Assembly: GCA_945913015.1 (NCBI GenBank)
Contig: CAMECH010000016.1
Location: 1 to 59,082 of the forward strand
Reading direction: 5' to 3'
Length of the DNA: 59,082 nt
From: an uncultured Bacteroides sp.
GTDB taxonomy: Bacteria > Bacillota > Clostridia > Lachnospirales > Lachnospiraceae
Part shown: piece after piece, positions 34,757 to 43,291 of the stretch
Position numbering within the stretch: position 1 is the first letter of the stretch
Layout: each line of letters opens with the position of its first letter
Translations under genes and position numbers: made by a program
The notes under the pieces: model-generated
The model's input: only the letters and a program-made list of their open reading frames with translations
The model's database searches: none
Told to the model about the DNA's origin: nothing

Positions 34757-35426
34757 TGAGTATGTCGGTACCTTCGATTGTTGCAAGAAGTGTTCCGCCG
34801 GGACCATAGTAGTCCATAGGGCGGTGTTCAACAGAAACAATGTCATAAATAACTTCTGTGTCCTGTGCGTCTAATCCTGTATACAGGATTTCATGTCTGT
34901 TTCCGTTCCAATAGAATTGCGTGTCGGGACAGCCGTCTTTAAGTTTATAATCTATGAGGACAAGATAAGCCTGTCGATTGTGGTACTCATTTTCGTACCT
35001 GCCCTGATAGCCGTTTGATAATTCCAGCGCCTGTTCAGGTAAAATGCGGCAGCAGGCGGCAATTGTCATTGTATCAACGCAGGAAATTCCTCTTGAAGTG
35101 TCTGTATAGTTGCTGACAATGTCAGTAGTAATACGAAGATTTTCTGATAATATTTGGTTAAGGGATGTATAATTGCCGGAATTTATGCAGTCCGAATAGT
35201 TCTGCAATATTGCAGGAGCAGATATAATGTCAGCGTTAAAATATGCGGCAGACGAAGAAGTGCTTTCGGCAGTGTCCGCATGTGAGAAAAATGTGACATC
35301 CTGTGTTATTGACGTCTCCTGTGGAAAAGCTGTATCGGCAGAAACGCCGGTATTCCGGCTGCAGCCGGTTATACAAAAGGCTGCAGTCAGAACCGTTGTA
35401 AGAAGTATCAGTTTAGATTTATTCAT
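34722..35426 (-). CDS. Putative lipoprotein of unknown function
   Basis: A 234-residue protein with a lipoprotein signal peptide: a basic start, a hydrophobic stretch and the lipobox ITGC with Cys22. After a Ser/Thr-rich linker comes a small globular domain (about 70-230) with no family I can name. AAGGA lies upstream of the ATG. It begins 3 bases after the MraY-like gene and is surely cotranscribed with it, which hints at an envelope role. It converges on the DHH gene. Confidence 0.75.
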   Translation of the reverse strand: MNKSKLILLTTVLTAAFCITGCSRNTGVSADTAFPQETSITQDVTFFSHADTAESTSSSAAYFNADIISAPAILQNYSDCINSGNYTSLNQILSENLRITTDIVSNYTDTSRGISCVDTMTIAACCRILPEQALELSNGYQGRYENEYHNRQAYLVLIDYKLKDGCPDTQFYWNGNRHEILYTGLDAQDTEVIYDIVSVEHRPMDYYGPGGTLLATIEGTDILNRMGLNLRQQR

Positions 35427-35429
35427 TAT

Positions 35430-36398
35430 TCAGATCCTTATCAAAAAGTATGCAACGGCAATCGCAATTACCATCTGTATTATTGAAAAACGAAAAACCG
35501 TCTGCGCATCTGACCATCCGAGATTCTTACGCACATGGTCATGGATTGGCGTGCGGACGTTCTTTAAAATCTTAATCTTGAGGAAGCGCAGCAGCGAAAC
35601 CTTGAGAAGTCCAAGTCCCCCATCAAGAATAATAACAATTGCAAGCGGAAGGTATAACAGCGGGCGTTCAAGCTTTAACATTGTAAGAGCTATGAAGACG
35701 CCTATTGCGCGCGAGCCCGCATCACCCATAAGAAGCTTGCTCGGTGACGCATTAAACCACAGGTATGCAAGGATTGAGACTACCATAAGGAGAATAGTAT
35801 CTCTGAAATATGTGTCGCATACATAGTATGAAAACAGTACATATACAGAAAATAGTGTTATGCATGAAAGCATTCCACAAAGACCGTCGACTCCGTCTGT
35901 ACAGTTGGTAACATTTATGCTTGCCCATACGAGAATTACAATAAGAATTCCAAAAATTACCTTTGGAATCGTAACCTGCGTGTTGGCAAATGCAATCCAG
36001 ATGGTGTTCGGATTGTAATTAAGATAGGTAACCGCAGCCATTACTGCTATTGCAAGGTCGATGAGTCCTTTTTTTAATTCGCCCCACGGAGAGGCCGAGC
36101 TGTCATCAAGATATCCGCTTACCATTGCGGCAAGAACAAGGATAAGATAAATCAGAAGCTCGTTGTTAAGAGGAATAAAAAGTACGCATGAAAGTATAAA
36201 TGTGAGAATAAAAATAATTCCGGCACCACGCGGCTTGCCTGCCGATTTGGCACCGTTTACGGCAAAAGCGCGGCCCTGGTCGCGCGGCAGCGCATTTTGT
36301 CCCCAATATATACTTAAGCATGTTGCTATAAAAGCAAACAGGATACTCACGAATGTAACTTCCCTGATGTATGCTGTGTCAATTATGTAATAAATCAT
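35430..36398 (-). CDS. MraY/WecA-type polyprenyl-phosphate phosphosugar transferase
   Basis: A 322-residue protein with about ten transmembrane helices, from the family that transfers a phospho-aminosugar from a UDP donor to undecaprenyl phosphate. Seen motifs are GYLDDSS (the DD pair), NVTNCTDGVDGL, LLMGDAGSRAIG and a C-terminal PIHDHVRKNLGW. The last resembles the MraY PIHHHFE..GW element, with HDH in place of HHH. It is closer to MraY than to WecA/TagO, but shorter and with altered motifs, and it is not in a mur cluster. It could be the cell's MraY or a paralog for another polymer. The start at 36398 has GGAG nine bases upstream. Confidence 0.8.
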   Translation of the reverse strand: MIYYIIDTAYIREVTFVSILFAFIATCLSIYWGQNALPRDQGRAFAVNGAKSAGKPRGAGIIFILTFILSCVLFIPLNNELLIYLILVLAAMVSGYLDDSSASPWGELKKGLIDLAIAVMAAVTYLNYNPNTIWIAFANTQVTIPKVIFGILIVILVWASINVTNCTDGVDGLCGMLSCITLFSVYVLFSYYVCDTYFRDTILLMVVSILAYLWFNASPSKLLMGDAGSRAIGVFIALTMLKLERPLLYLPLAIVIILDGGLGLLKVSLLRFLKIKILKNVRTPIHDHVRKNLGWSDAQTVFRFSIIQMVIAIAVAYFLIRI

Positions 36399-36490
36399 GA
36401 CTTTAATCTCCTTTACATACACATTATATGGCTTGTTAAAAAACCTATGTTAGTATATCACATTTCTTTGTTTAAAAACAGTAAGAGATA

Positions 36491-36519
36491 TGGAAAAATT
36501 AATATTTTTATGATATAAT
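36491..36519 (+). promoter_or_regulatory. Candidate glgB promoter
   Basis: TGGAAA (36491-36496), a 17-base spacer ending in TGA, and a perfect TATAAT (36514-36519). This predicts a 5' leader of more than 200 bases before glgB. Confidence 0.6.
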
Positions 36520-36540
36520 TTTAACAGTCATAAAAAGTAC

Positions 36541-36717
36541 TGCACAACGGGGGATAATGTGCAACTTATGCGCTGTTTTGCGCAAATCTGAATTTGAGAG
36601 GATAGTATGAAAATCTTATTGATTGTTGATGTGAAGATTTTTCATACGGCTGTTTGTGCCGCAGATGCCACAAACAAGCATTTACCGCAGAGCCAAATCT
36701 GATATTTGGCTCGCGGT
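36541..36717 (+). promoter_or_regulatory. Structured glgB 5' leader (hairpin train)
   Basis: Five successive hairpins are visible: TGCACA/TGTGCA (36541-36563), TGCGC/GCGCA (about 36569-36583), ATGAAAATCTT/AAGATTTTTCAT (36607-36645), GTTTGTG/CACAAAC (36652-36675), and a 14-bp stem with one bulge (36684-36698 with 36704-36717). There is no long T-run, so it is not a simple terminator. The third and fourth hairpins resemble part of the glpK leader. Together with the promoter this accounts for the 359-base gap before glgB. Confidence 0.6.
36607..36702 (+). CDS. Possible leader peptide in the glgB 5' region
   Basis: A 31-codon reading frame starting MKILLIVDVKIFHTAVC and ending at TGA 36700-36702, with GAGAGG five bases before the ATG, as good a ribosome site as those of real genes here. 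It runs through three of the leader hairpins, so ribosome position could change which hairpins form. It could also be an accident of a dispersed palindromic repeat, since a very similar IFHTAIC frame occurs in the glpK leader. Confidence 0.35.
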   Translation: MKILLIVDVKIFHTAVCAADATNKHLPQSQI

Positions 36718-36757
36718 TTATCCTACGCATAAGCGTCTGCGGAATGGAGAAGTGTAT

Positions 36758-38833
36758 ATGGCAGAGAAAACAGCAAAAAGAACAGGGGCAGGAGTAAAGA
36801 AGTCTTCAAATACACCGAAGGCAGCAGCTAAGGCACACAGGAAGGATAATGCTAAATTGCCCGAGTCCCTGCCGGTTATGACAGGCAGCAGGGAATTGAA
36901 ACCGGAAGAAGTATTTATGACAGAGCTCGATACATATTTATTTGGTCAGGGTACACATTATGAGATATACAATAAGATGGGAGCTCATCATGCTGTGAAG
37001 GACGGAGTTGACGGAGTCAATTTTGTTGTGTGGGCACCGGCTGCAAAAGAGATTTATGTGGTAGGTGATTTTAACGGCTGGAAAGCATATGGATATGATA
37101 TGAAGCCTGTATCAACAGGCGGTGTATATGAGCTGTTTATTCCGGGTGCCAAAGTCGGACAATTGTACAAATATCTGATTGTGACACAGAAGGGCGAAGT
37201 ACTCTATAAGGCTGACCCATATGCCAATGAGGCGCAGGTAAGACCGGATACGGCATCAAAAATTGCCGATTTGAACGGATTTGAATGGAGTGACAGGAAG
37301 TGGATTGAGGAGAAGACGGCAGAGGATCATTATAAAGTGCCGGTTTCAATCTATGAGGTGCATCTTGGTTCGTGGAAGAAAAAAGATGACGGAACAGAGG
37401 ATGGCTTTTACAACTATCGCGAGATAGCTCCGGAGCTTGCTTCCTACGTCAAAGAGATGGGATATACACACGTTGAGCTTATGGGAATTGCGGAGTATCC
37501 GTATGATGGCTCATGGGGATACCAGGTAACCGGATATTATGCTCCTACGTCAAGATATGGCACACCTAAGGATTTCATGTATTTTGTGGATTATCTTCAT
37601 AACGAGGGGATAGGTGTAATTCTTGACTGGGTACCGGCACATTTCCCGCGTGATGCACACGGACTTGCCAACTTTGACGGAAGCTGTGTATATGAGTATG
37701 CTGACCCGCGTAAGGGCGAGCATCCTGACTGGGGAACCAAGGTTTTTGACTACGGGAAAAATGAGGTATGCAACTTCCTTATTGCCAATGCACTTTTCTG
37801 GGTAGACCGCTTCCACATTGATGGACTCAGGTTTGATGCGGTTGCTTCAATGCTTTATCTTGATTACGGACGCACAGAGGGTAACTGGGTTCCTAATAAA
37901 TACGGAAAGAACGGCAATCTTGAAGCGATGGCATTCCTTAAGCACTGCAACAGCATTTTGCGTAAGCGTTTCCCGCGTGCTGTAACAATAGCTGAGGAGT
38001 CGACAGCATGGCCGCACATAACGGGAAGTCCTGACAATGGTGAAAGCCTTGGATTTACATTTAAGTGGAATATGGGATGGATGCATGACTTCCTTGAATA
38101 TATGAAGCTTGATCCGTATTTCCGTAAATTTAACCACAGCAAGATGACTTTCAGCCTTATGTATGCATACAGTGAGAAATTTGTGCTTGTGCTTTCGCAT
38201 GATGAAGTTGTTCATCTGAAATGTTCAATGCTGGGCAAGATGCCGGGAGATATCACCGATAAATTTGCAAATCTTAAGCTTGCATATACATATATGATTG
38301 GGCATCCGGGTAAGAAGCTTCTGTTTATGGGACAGGAATTCGGACAGTGGAATGAGTGGAGCGAGAAGAAAGCTCTTGACTGGTTTTTGCTGGGTGAGCC
38401 TTACCACAAGGATATGCAGCAGTTTACAAGAAGGTGTCTGCAGCTTTATTCGGAATATCCTTCAATGTATGAAACTGATTATGAAGACGATGGGTTCAGA
38501 TGGATTAATGCCAATGACAAGGATAACAGCACCTATTCATTCATGAGATTAAGTCCTAACGGAAAGAGAAATCTGCTTTTTGTGCTTAACTTTACTCCGG
38601 TGGCAAGGGATAATTTCCGTATTGGTGTTCCTGCAAAATGCAAGTATAAGCTGGTACTCGGAAGTGATGAAAAGAACCAGAAGAAAGTGCTTACGGCAAC
38701 GGAAGGAGAATGTGACGGATATAAAAACTCCCTGTTGATTGATCTGCCGAGGTACGGAATTGCGGTTTACGAATTTGACAGCACTGTTGCAAAGAAGGTT
38801 CACGCAAAGAGGCTTGGAGAAAAAGTAAAATAA
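36758..38833 (+). CDS. glgB: 1,4-alpha-glucan branching enzyme
   Basis: Forms the alpha-1,6 branches of glycogen. The 691-residue protein starts with a Lys/Ala-rich tail (1-40), then a CBM48-type domain (about 65-180), the GH13 barrel, and a C-terminal beta domain. The catalytic set is visible: nucleophile Asp near 359 in DGLRFDAVASMLYLDYGR, acid/base Glu near 412 in IAEEST, and Asp near 482 in SHDEVVH. GGAGA precedes the ATG at 36758. It lies about 10 kb from glgC-glgD and is transcribed alone, ending at a strong terminator. The basic N-terminal tail is unusual. Confidence 0.95.
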   Translation: MAEKTAKRTGAGVKKSSNTPKAAAKAHRKDNAKLPESLPVMTGSRELKPEEVFMTELDTYLFGQGTHYEIYNKMGAHHAVKDGVDGVNFVVWAPAAKEIYVVGDFNGWKAYGYDMKPVSTGGVYELFIPGAKVGQLYKYLIVTQKGEVLYKADPYANEAQVRPDTASKIADLNGFEWSDRKWIEEKTAEDHYKVPVSIYEVHLGSWKKKDDGTEDGFYNYREIAPELASYVKEMGYTHVELMGIAEYPYDGSWGYQVTGYYAPTSRYGTPKDFMYFVDYLHNEGIGVILDWVPAHFPRDAHGLANFDGSCVYEYADPRKGEHPDWGTKVFDYGKNEVCNFLIANALFWVDRFHIDGLRFDAVASMLYLDYGRTEGNWVPNKYGKNGNLEAMAFLKHCNSILRKRFPRAVTIAEESTAWPHITGSPDNGESLGFTFKWNMGWMHDFLEYMKLDPYFRKFNHSKMTFSLMYAYSEKFVLVLSHDEVVHLKCSMLGKMPGDITDKFANLKLAYTYMIGHPGKKLLFMGQEFGQWNEWSEKKALDWFLLGEPYHKDMQQFTRRCLQLYSEYPSMYETDYEDDGFRWINANDKDNSTYSFMRLSPNGKRNLLFVLNFTPVARDNFRIGVPAKCKYKLVLGSDEKNQKKVLTATEGECDGYKNSLLIDLPRYGIAVYEFDSTVAKKVHAKRLGEKVK

Positions 38834-38860
38834 ATAATATTAAATAACAAAAAGTTTTTA

Positions 38861-38883
38861 TTGCCCGGCGTTGTGCCGGGCAA
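38861..38883 (+). terminator. glgB terminator
   Basis: A perfect 9-bp stem TTGCCCGGC/GCCGGGCAA with a GTTGT loop, followed by TTTTACTAT. Confidence 0.9.
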
Positions 38884-38969
38884 TTTTACTATATAAAAAA
38901 GAGGGTAGAAATACAGCCTTTGATATGATAGAATTAAGACATTACAAATAAGAGAAATCAGGTGAAATA

Positions 38970-39890
38970 GTGAAAGAACTGTTGTCTATAGATGAATTAA
39001 TCAAGCATATGAAAAGTAAGGGCATAACTTTTAATGAAGTCTCTGAAAGTGATGCTAAGGTTTTTTTGCAAAAAAATAACTATTATATGAAATTAGCTGC
39101 ATATAGATCAAACTATGAAAAGTGTCCAACGGGTAAAAGAACAGGACAATATAAAAAACTTGATTTTGGATATTTGAAGGAATTATCAATAATAGATATG
39201 CATTTAAGATATATTATTATTGATATGTGTCTGGATATTGAACATACAATTAAGGTCAGGCTCATTAATGATATTACAAATAATCCGTCAGAAGATGGTT
39301 ATGATATAGTTAGAAAGTTCATTGCAAAAGATGATAATTTGAGAATTTTAAAGAATATAAGAAGCCATAAATCAGGAGAGTATTGTAAAGACCTTATTGC
39401 AAAGTATTATCCTTATTTTCCGGTATGGGTTTTTGTGGAATTGATTTCATTTGGTGACTTACTATATTTTTGTTCTTTTTATGAAAAAACATATGGCACG
39501 CAAATTGTAAATAATACATTGATGAACACAGTGCGTGATGTAAGAAATGCCGCTGCACATAGTAATTGTCTGCTGAATAAAATGACAGAGAAAATTGATC
39601 CAACGAAGCAGGTTAATAGTGAGATTTCTAATTTTATTAAAGGAATGAGTGATATATCTAAGACTTCACGAGTTAATAATTTAAACTATAAATTCACAAA
39701 TAGTTTTATAACATTGCTATATGTATATGATTGTCTTATGTCTGAAGATTCAAAACAACGACGTTACAAAGAGCTGCAGGAATTTTTAAATGGTCGAGTG
39801 ATTAAAAACAAAACATATTTTAAAAGTAATACAAAGATAGTGGGTGTATACAATTTCCATAAAAAAGTAATTGACAATCTCGTAAAATAA
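38970..39890 (+). CDS. Abi family (AbiD/AbiF-like, Abi_2) HEPN protein
   Basis: A 306-residue abortive-infection family protein. Its N-terminus (LIKHMKSKGITF, NNYYMKLAAYR) and LSIIDMHLRYIIIDMCLDIEHTIK match the Abi_2 family. RNAAAH (Arg192-His197) is a HEPN Rx4H motif, suggesting RNase activity after phage infection. It begins with GTG at 38970 behind a weak AGGTG. The gene is visibly richer in AT and in ATA/TTA codons than its neighbours, stands alone between a terminator and a flagellar block, and was probably acquired by transfer. Two hairpins follow the stop codon. A TGATATGAT extended -10 is at 38921-38929, with no clear -35. Confidence 0.88.
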   Translation: MKELLSIDELIKHMKSKGITFNEVSESDAKVFLQKNNYYMKLAAYRSNYEKCPTGKRTGQYKKLDFGYLKELSIIDMHLRYIIIDMCLDIEHTIKVRLINDITNNPSEDGYDIVRKFIAKDDNLRILKNIRSHKSGEYCKDLIAKYYPYFPVWVFVELISFGDLLYFCSFYEKTYGTQIVNNTLMNTVRDVRNAAAHSNCLLNKMTEKIDPTKQVNSEISNFIKGMSDISKTSRVNNLNYKFTNSFITLLYVYDCLMSEDSKQRRYKELQEFLNGRVIKNKTYFKSNTKIVGVYNFHKKVIDNLVK

Positions 39891-39913
39891 ACATATAATA
39901 TACAGCATAATTG

Positions 39914-39964
39914 AAAAGTTAAAAACTTTTGTAGAGAGTGGCACATCGCAAGGTGTTCCGCTCT
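39914..39964 (+). ncRNA. Tandem hairpins after the abi gene (terminator or small structured RNA)
   Basis: AAAAGTT-AAA-AACTTTT (39914-39930) is followed by AGAGTGG/CCGCTCT with an inner CAC/GTG helix (39935-39964) and then TTGATTTTTAT. This could simply end the abi transcript. AbiF-type genes have been reported with a nearby structured RNA (the abiF motif), and I cannot tell from sequence whether this is it. The rest of the 319-base gap to the next gene is AT-rich, with a candidate promoter at 40121-40149. Confidence 0.4.
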
Positions 39965-40120
39965 TGATTTTTATAAACTAAAAATACAAGTTTAGACAAC
40001 CGGCAACCTTATATAAAATCTTTAACTGGTGCATTAAATAGATTTTAAGTAGTGTATCAAGTCAATCAAACATATTCCCAATTTCAATTATATAAAACAT
40101 GCACTTGTAAAACTCTTATT

Positions 40121-40149
40121 TTAACAGTGCAGCGCTAATATTTTAATAT
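40121..40149 (+). promoter_or_regulatory. Candidate promoter of the DUF6240-like gene
   Basis: TTAACA (40121-40126), a 17-base spacer and TAATAT (40144-40149), about 60 bases before the gene start. No SigD-type promoter was found here, although the gene lies beside flagellin. Confidence 0.4.
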
Positions 40150-40209
40150 AAAATGACGAAATACATTTCAGAAAAAAGAACAAAAATGTCCGCGGAATGG
40201 AGAACAGCT

Positions 40210-43164
40210 ATGAATATAAACGCAATTAATTACAGTAATCAGGAAGAAGCTGTTAAAAAGGCTTCGATTAATATAAAAAATAATGTGGGCAGTCAGGATG
40301 AAAAGAACGCATCGCAGATTCTTTCGACAGGCATGGTGTCGGGTATTGGCGCTACAACAAGCACAAAGAGCATGCAACAGAATGCAAAAGCACTGATGCA
40401 TGAGGCAGAGGATGTAATTGAACAGCTTAAGGAAAGTGCGGAGAATGCAAAAGGCAGCCTCAATGCACTTTTTAAGAAGTTGTCCGGTGCAGACTGCGTA
40501 AAGCTTGATGAGGATGGATATGGGCTTAACGATACGGAGCCTGAGAAAATCATTACAGTTGTCGAGAGAATAAAAATTATGCTTGCCACATATTGTGAGG
40601 ATTATCAGGTAATGGGCAGCAGTGTGGATATGGATGAAATTAAAGAGGTGGTAGGAAGCACAGGACTGGCAAGTAAGGTTGCGGATAAGCTTCAGGGATA
40701 TGATGTGCCGGCAACCGGGGAAAATGTTCAGGATGTGAAGGATACGCTGGACGAGCTGCAAAAGACAGGGCCGCTTTCGGACAATGCGAAGAACTATCTT
40801 ATAAAAAATAATATGGAGCCGACAATTGACAATTTATATAATGCGCAGCACAAATCTGCCGGGCAGATAAATGCGGCACAAAAACTGACTGAAGAGGAAT
40901 GGGCTGAATTAAAACCTCAGGTTGAAAATGTAATTTCAAGAGCAGGTCTTGAGGTCAATAAAAATAATCTTGACAATGCAAGAGGCTTTATGGAGTACGA
41001 TATACCGGTAACGGAGGAAAATCTGCAATATAAGGCGCTTCTTGACACACTTGATATGACCTCATTTAATGAGGAAAATGGAATAGATGATGCAATTGAT
41101 GCAATGGCAGCAGCAATTTCAGACGGAAAGCCGGCAGGATGCGCCAATCTGACAGAGAAACCTGCAATATGGCGTGAGGTTGCCAATGCAATAAATATTG
41201 CAAATGCCGCAGATGAAGCTGACGTTTGCAGCGTAATTGAATCAGGAAATGAGCTTACACTTAAAAACCTTTCCCAAGCTGTTGACGGAAGGCAGGAGCA
41301 TGATGCGCAGGAACTTGCACAGCGCATAAAATCAATGACAGGAGAGGAAATCGCAGGGTACCGCCGTCTTGAGGAAATCAGAATTCTTATGACTGCCGAT
41401 GCCGGGCTGTCGCTTGCAAAGCAGGGATTTAACCTGAATACGGAGCCAATTGCAAAACTTGTCGAGGAATTAAAGAAAATGGAGCTTGCATTGGCAGAGC
41501 AGAGCAAAGATGAAGACGCAAATGCTTTGTTTGAGGTGCAGAAGGCGGTATATGATATTTCAAGTGCACCTGTTGATTTAATAGGTGCCGTATTTGCCGA
41601 AAACGAAATCGGAAGTGTTATTACGCTTGAAGCATTTGCACAGACAGGAGCGTCTCTTCGCCAGCGTTACCGAGAGGCAGGAAAGACCTATGAGGCGGTG
41701 GGAACACAGGTAAGACGTGATCTCGGCGATTCAGTAATAAAGGCAGTGGATGCAAGTACGTCGGATTTGCTTGACTCACTTGGGATGGAGGACAATAAAG
41801 CAAATCGTGAGGCCATAAGGATTCTTGGAAGCAACGGAATGGAAATTACGCAGGAAAATGTTGATAAGGTAAAAGGACTGTATGCAGAGGTTAAGAGCCT
41901 TATAAACAATATGAAGCCACAGGCCGTGCTTTCAATGATACGTGACGGCAAAAATCCGATGAAGTCAGATATAAAGGATGTTAATGAATATCTGGCTGAA
42001 GTTGCGCAAAGTGAGAGCAAAGAAGAAAAATTCAGCACATTTTTATATAAGCTTGACAGAACAGGCGGTATTACAGAGGAGGAACGCAGACAGTTTATCG
42101 GAATTTACCGCATGATAAACATTTTTACAAAGGATGCGGGAAGGGCTGTCGGTGCATTGATGCAGCAAGGCGCGGATATCACAATGGGCAATCTTATAAC
42201 TGCATATAACAGCAGAAAGGCAGCAGGAATTGACAAGATTATTAATGATACTGACGGAATGACTGAAGTTACCGGAACAGTTAATTATTACAATACATTG
42301 TTTGCGGCAAATGCAGATAAAATTACGCCTAGAACATTAAAGCTTGTAAATGATGAAGAAAAAATTGACACAAGAAGCGTTGAGGGCTTTATCGAAGCTG
42401 TGGATGAAAATTATGATTTGCGCAGTGAAGCGGAATATTATGAAGAGTATCTTGACAGTCTGAAAAATGTGAGAGAAGCAGATGAAAGCGTGGTGCGGGA
42501 ACTTGCAAGATTTGACAGCCGGGTGTCGATTGCAGGAATACAGGCAATGCAGGAAATTATGCAGGAAGGGTGGAACTGTGCTGCGCTTAAGGGATTAAAA
42601 GATGACAAGAAGTCAAAAGCAATGGAAATGCTTGAAAACCTTGATGATGAAAATAAGACTGCAGAAATACTAAAAGAGCTTGAGTCAGATGTGAAGGACG
42701 ATATAAGCAATGCACTTGAGAGCGTTGAAAACCGGCAGGAGCTGGAAAATCTGAGAATGAGAAGCCGGGAAATAGTTATGCTTGGGAGTATGGCAAAAAA
42801 GCATGATTACAGAATCCCGTTTGATAACAACGGAAGTATGGGGACAATTCATCTTCAGTTTGTGCAGGACGAGGAAAATGCGGGGCGCATTGCAATTGAT
42901 ACCGATACAGACCTGATTGGGAAAATACATATTGAAGCACGTGCAGAAAAAGACGGGGTTTTTGTATTTGCAATTACGGATGGCAGCGAGGAAGAACTGA
43001 AAGAAAGGCTTTCTGTTGCAGCAGAGGAGATTGAAAATATGACTTATCAGGTAGGAAAGTCTGATATGCTGCCGCAGACACAACTGCCTGTAAGTGATAA
43101 AGACATTTCGGCAGGGGAACTGTACGCAATTGCCAAAAAGCTTGTAAAATCGGTAATTGCATAA
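40210..43164 (+). CDS. Large repeat-containing protein beside flagellin (DUF6240-like)
   Basis: A 984-residue, acidic, mostly helical protein with no signal peptide or membrane segment. It contains diverged repeats around a short pattern of the type I/L-P/T-x-T-x-x-N-L/V followed by a helix, at roughly eight places (for example DVPATGENV, DIPVTEENL, MEITQENV, ADITMGNL). The last 130 residues (GTIHLQFVQDEENAGRIAID and following) resemble the C-terminal hook domain of FliK-type hook-length proteins. I associate it with DUF6240, a Lachnospiraceae family found near flagellar genes. Start 40210 has GGAG seven bases upstream. A flagellar assembly role is inference. Confidence 0.6.
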   Translation: MNINAINYSNQEEAVKKASINIKNNVGSQDEKNASQILSTGMVSGIGATTSTKSMQQNAKALMHEAEDVIEQLKESAENAKGSLNALFKKLSGADCVKLDEDGYGLNDTEPEKIITVVERIKIMLATYCEDYQVMGSSVDMDEIKEVVGSTGLASKVADKLQGYDVPATGENVQDVKDTLDELQKTGPLSDNAKNYLIKNNMEPTIDNLYNAQHKSAGQINAAQKLTEEEWAELKPQVENVISRAGLEVNKNNLDNARGFMEYDIPVTEENLQYKALLDTLDMTSFNEENGIDDAIDAMAAAISDGKPAGCANLTEKPAIWREVANAINIANAADEADVCSVIESGNELTLKNLSQAVDGRQEHDAQELAQRIKSMTGEEIAGYRRLEEIRILMTADAGLSLAKQGFNLNTEPIAKLVEELKKMELALAEQSKDEDANALFEVQKAVYDISSAPVDLIGAVFAENEIGSVITLEAFAQTGASLRQRYREAGKTYEAVGTQVRRDLGDSVIKAVDASTSDLLDSLGMEDNKANREAIRILGSNGMEITQENVDKVKGLYAEVKSLINNMKPQAVLSMIRDGKNPMKSDIKDVNEYLAEVAQSESKEEKFSTFLYKLDRTGGITEEERRQFIGIYRMINIFTKDAGRAVGALMQQGADITMGNLITAYNSRKAAGIDKIINDTDGMTEVTGTVNYYNTLFAANADKITPRTLKLVNDEEKIDTRSVEGFIEAVDENYDLRSEAEYYEEYLDSLKNVREADESVVRELARFDSRVSIAGIQAMQEIMQEGWNCAALKGLKDDKKSKAMEMLENLDDENKTAEILKELESDVKDDISNALESVENRQELENLRMRSREIVMLGSMAKKHDYRIPFDNNGSMGTIHLQFVQDEENAGRIAIDTDTDLIGKIHIEARAEKDGVFVFAITDGSEEELKERLSVAAEEIENMTYQVGKSDMLPQTQLPVSDKDISAGELYAIAKKLVKSVIA

Positions 43165-43219
43165 GCGGCATATTTATTGTAACTGACTGTTTTATGTGAC
43201 AAAGATTAGCACATATGGT

Positions 43220-43246
43220 TAAGGCAGAATATATTTCTGCCGATAT
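43220..43246 (+). promoter_or_regulatory. SigD (sigma-28) flagellin promoter
   Basis: TAAG (43220-43223), exactly 15 bases, then GCCGATAT (43239-43246), against the consensus TAAA-N15-GCCGATAA. It lies 46 bases upstream of the flagellin ATG. A perfect 7-bp inverted repeat, GGCAGAA-TATAT-TTCTGCC (43223-43241), overlaps the spacer and the -10 element. Confidence 0.85.
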
Positions 43247-43291
43247 TAGAGGTATGACAGATTTGATTTGCACTTGGTAAGGAGAGTTCAT

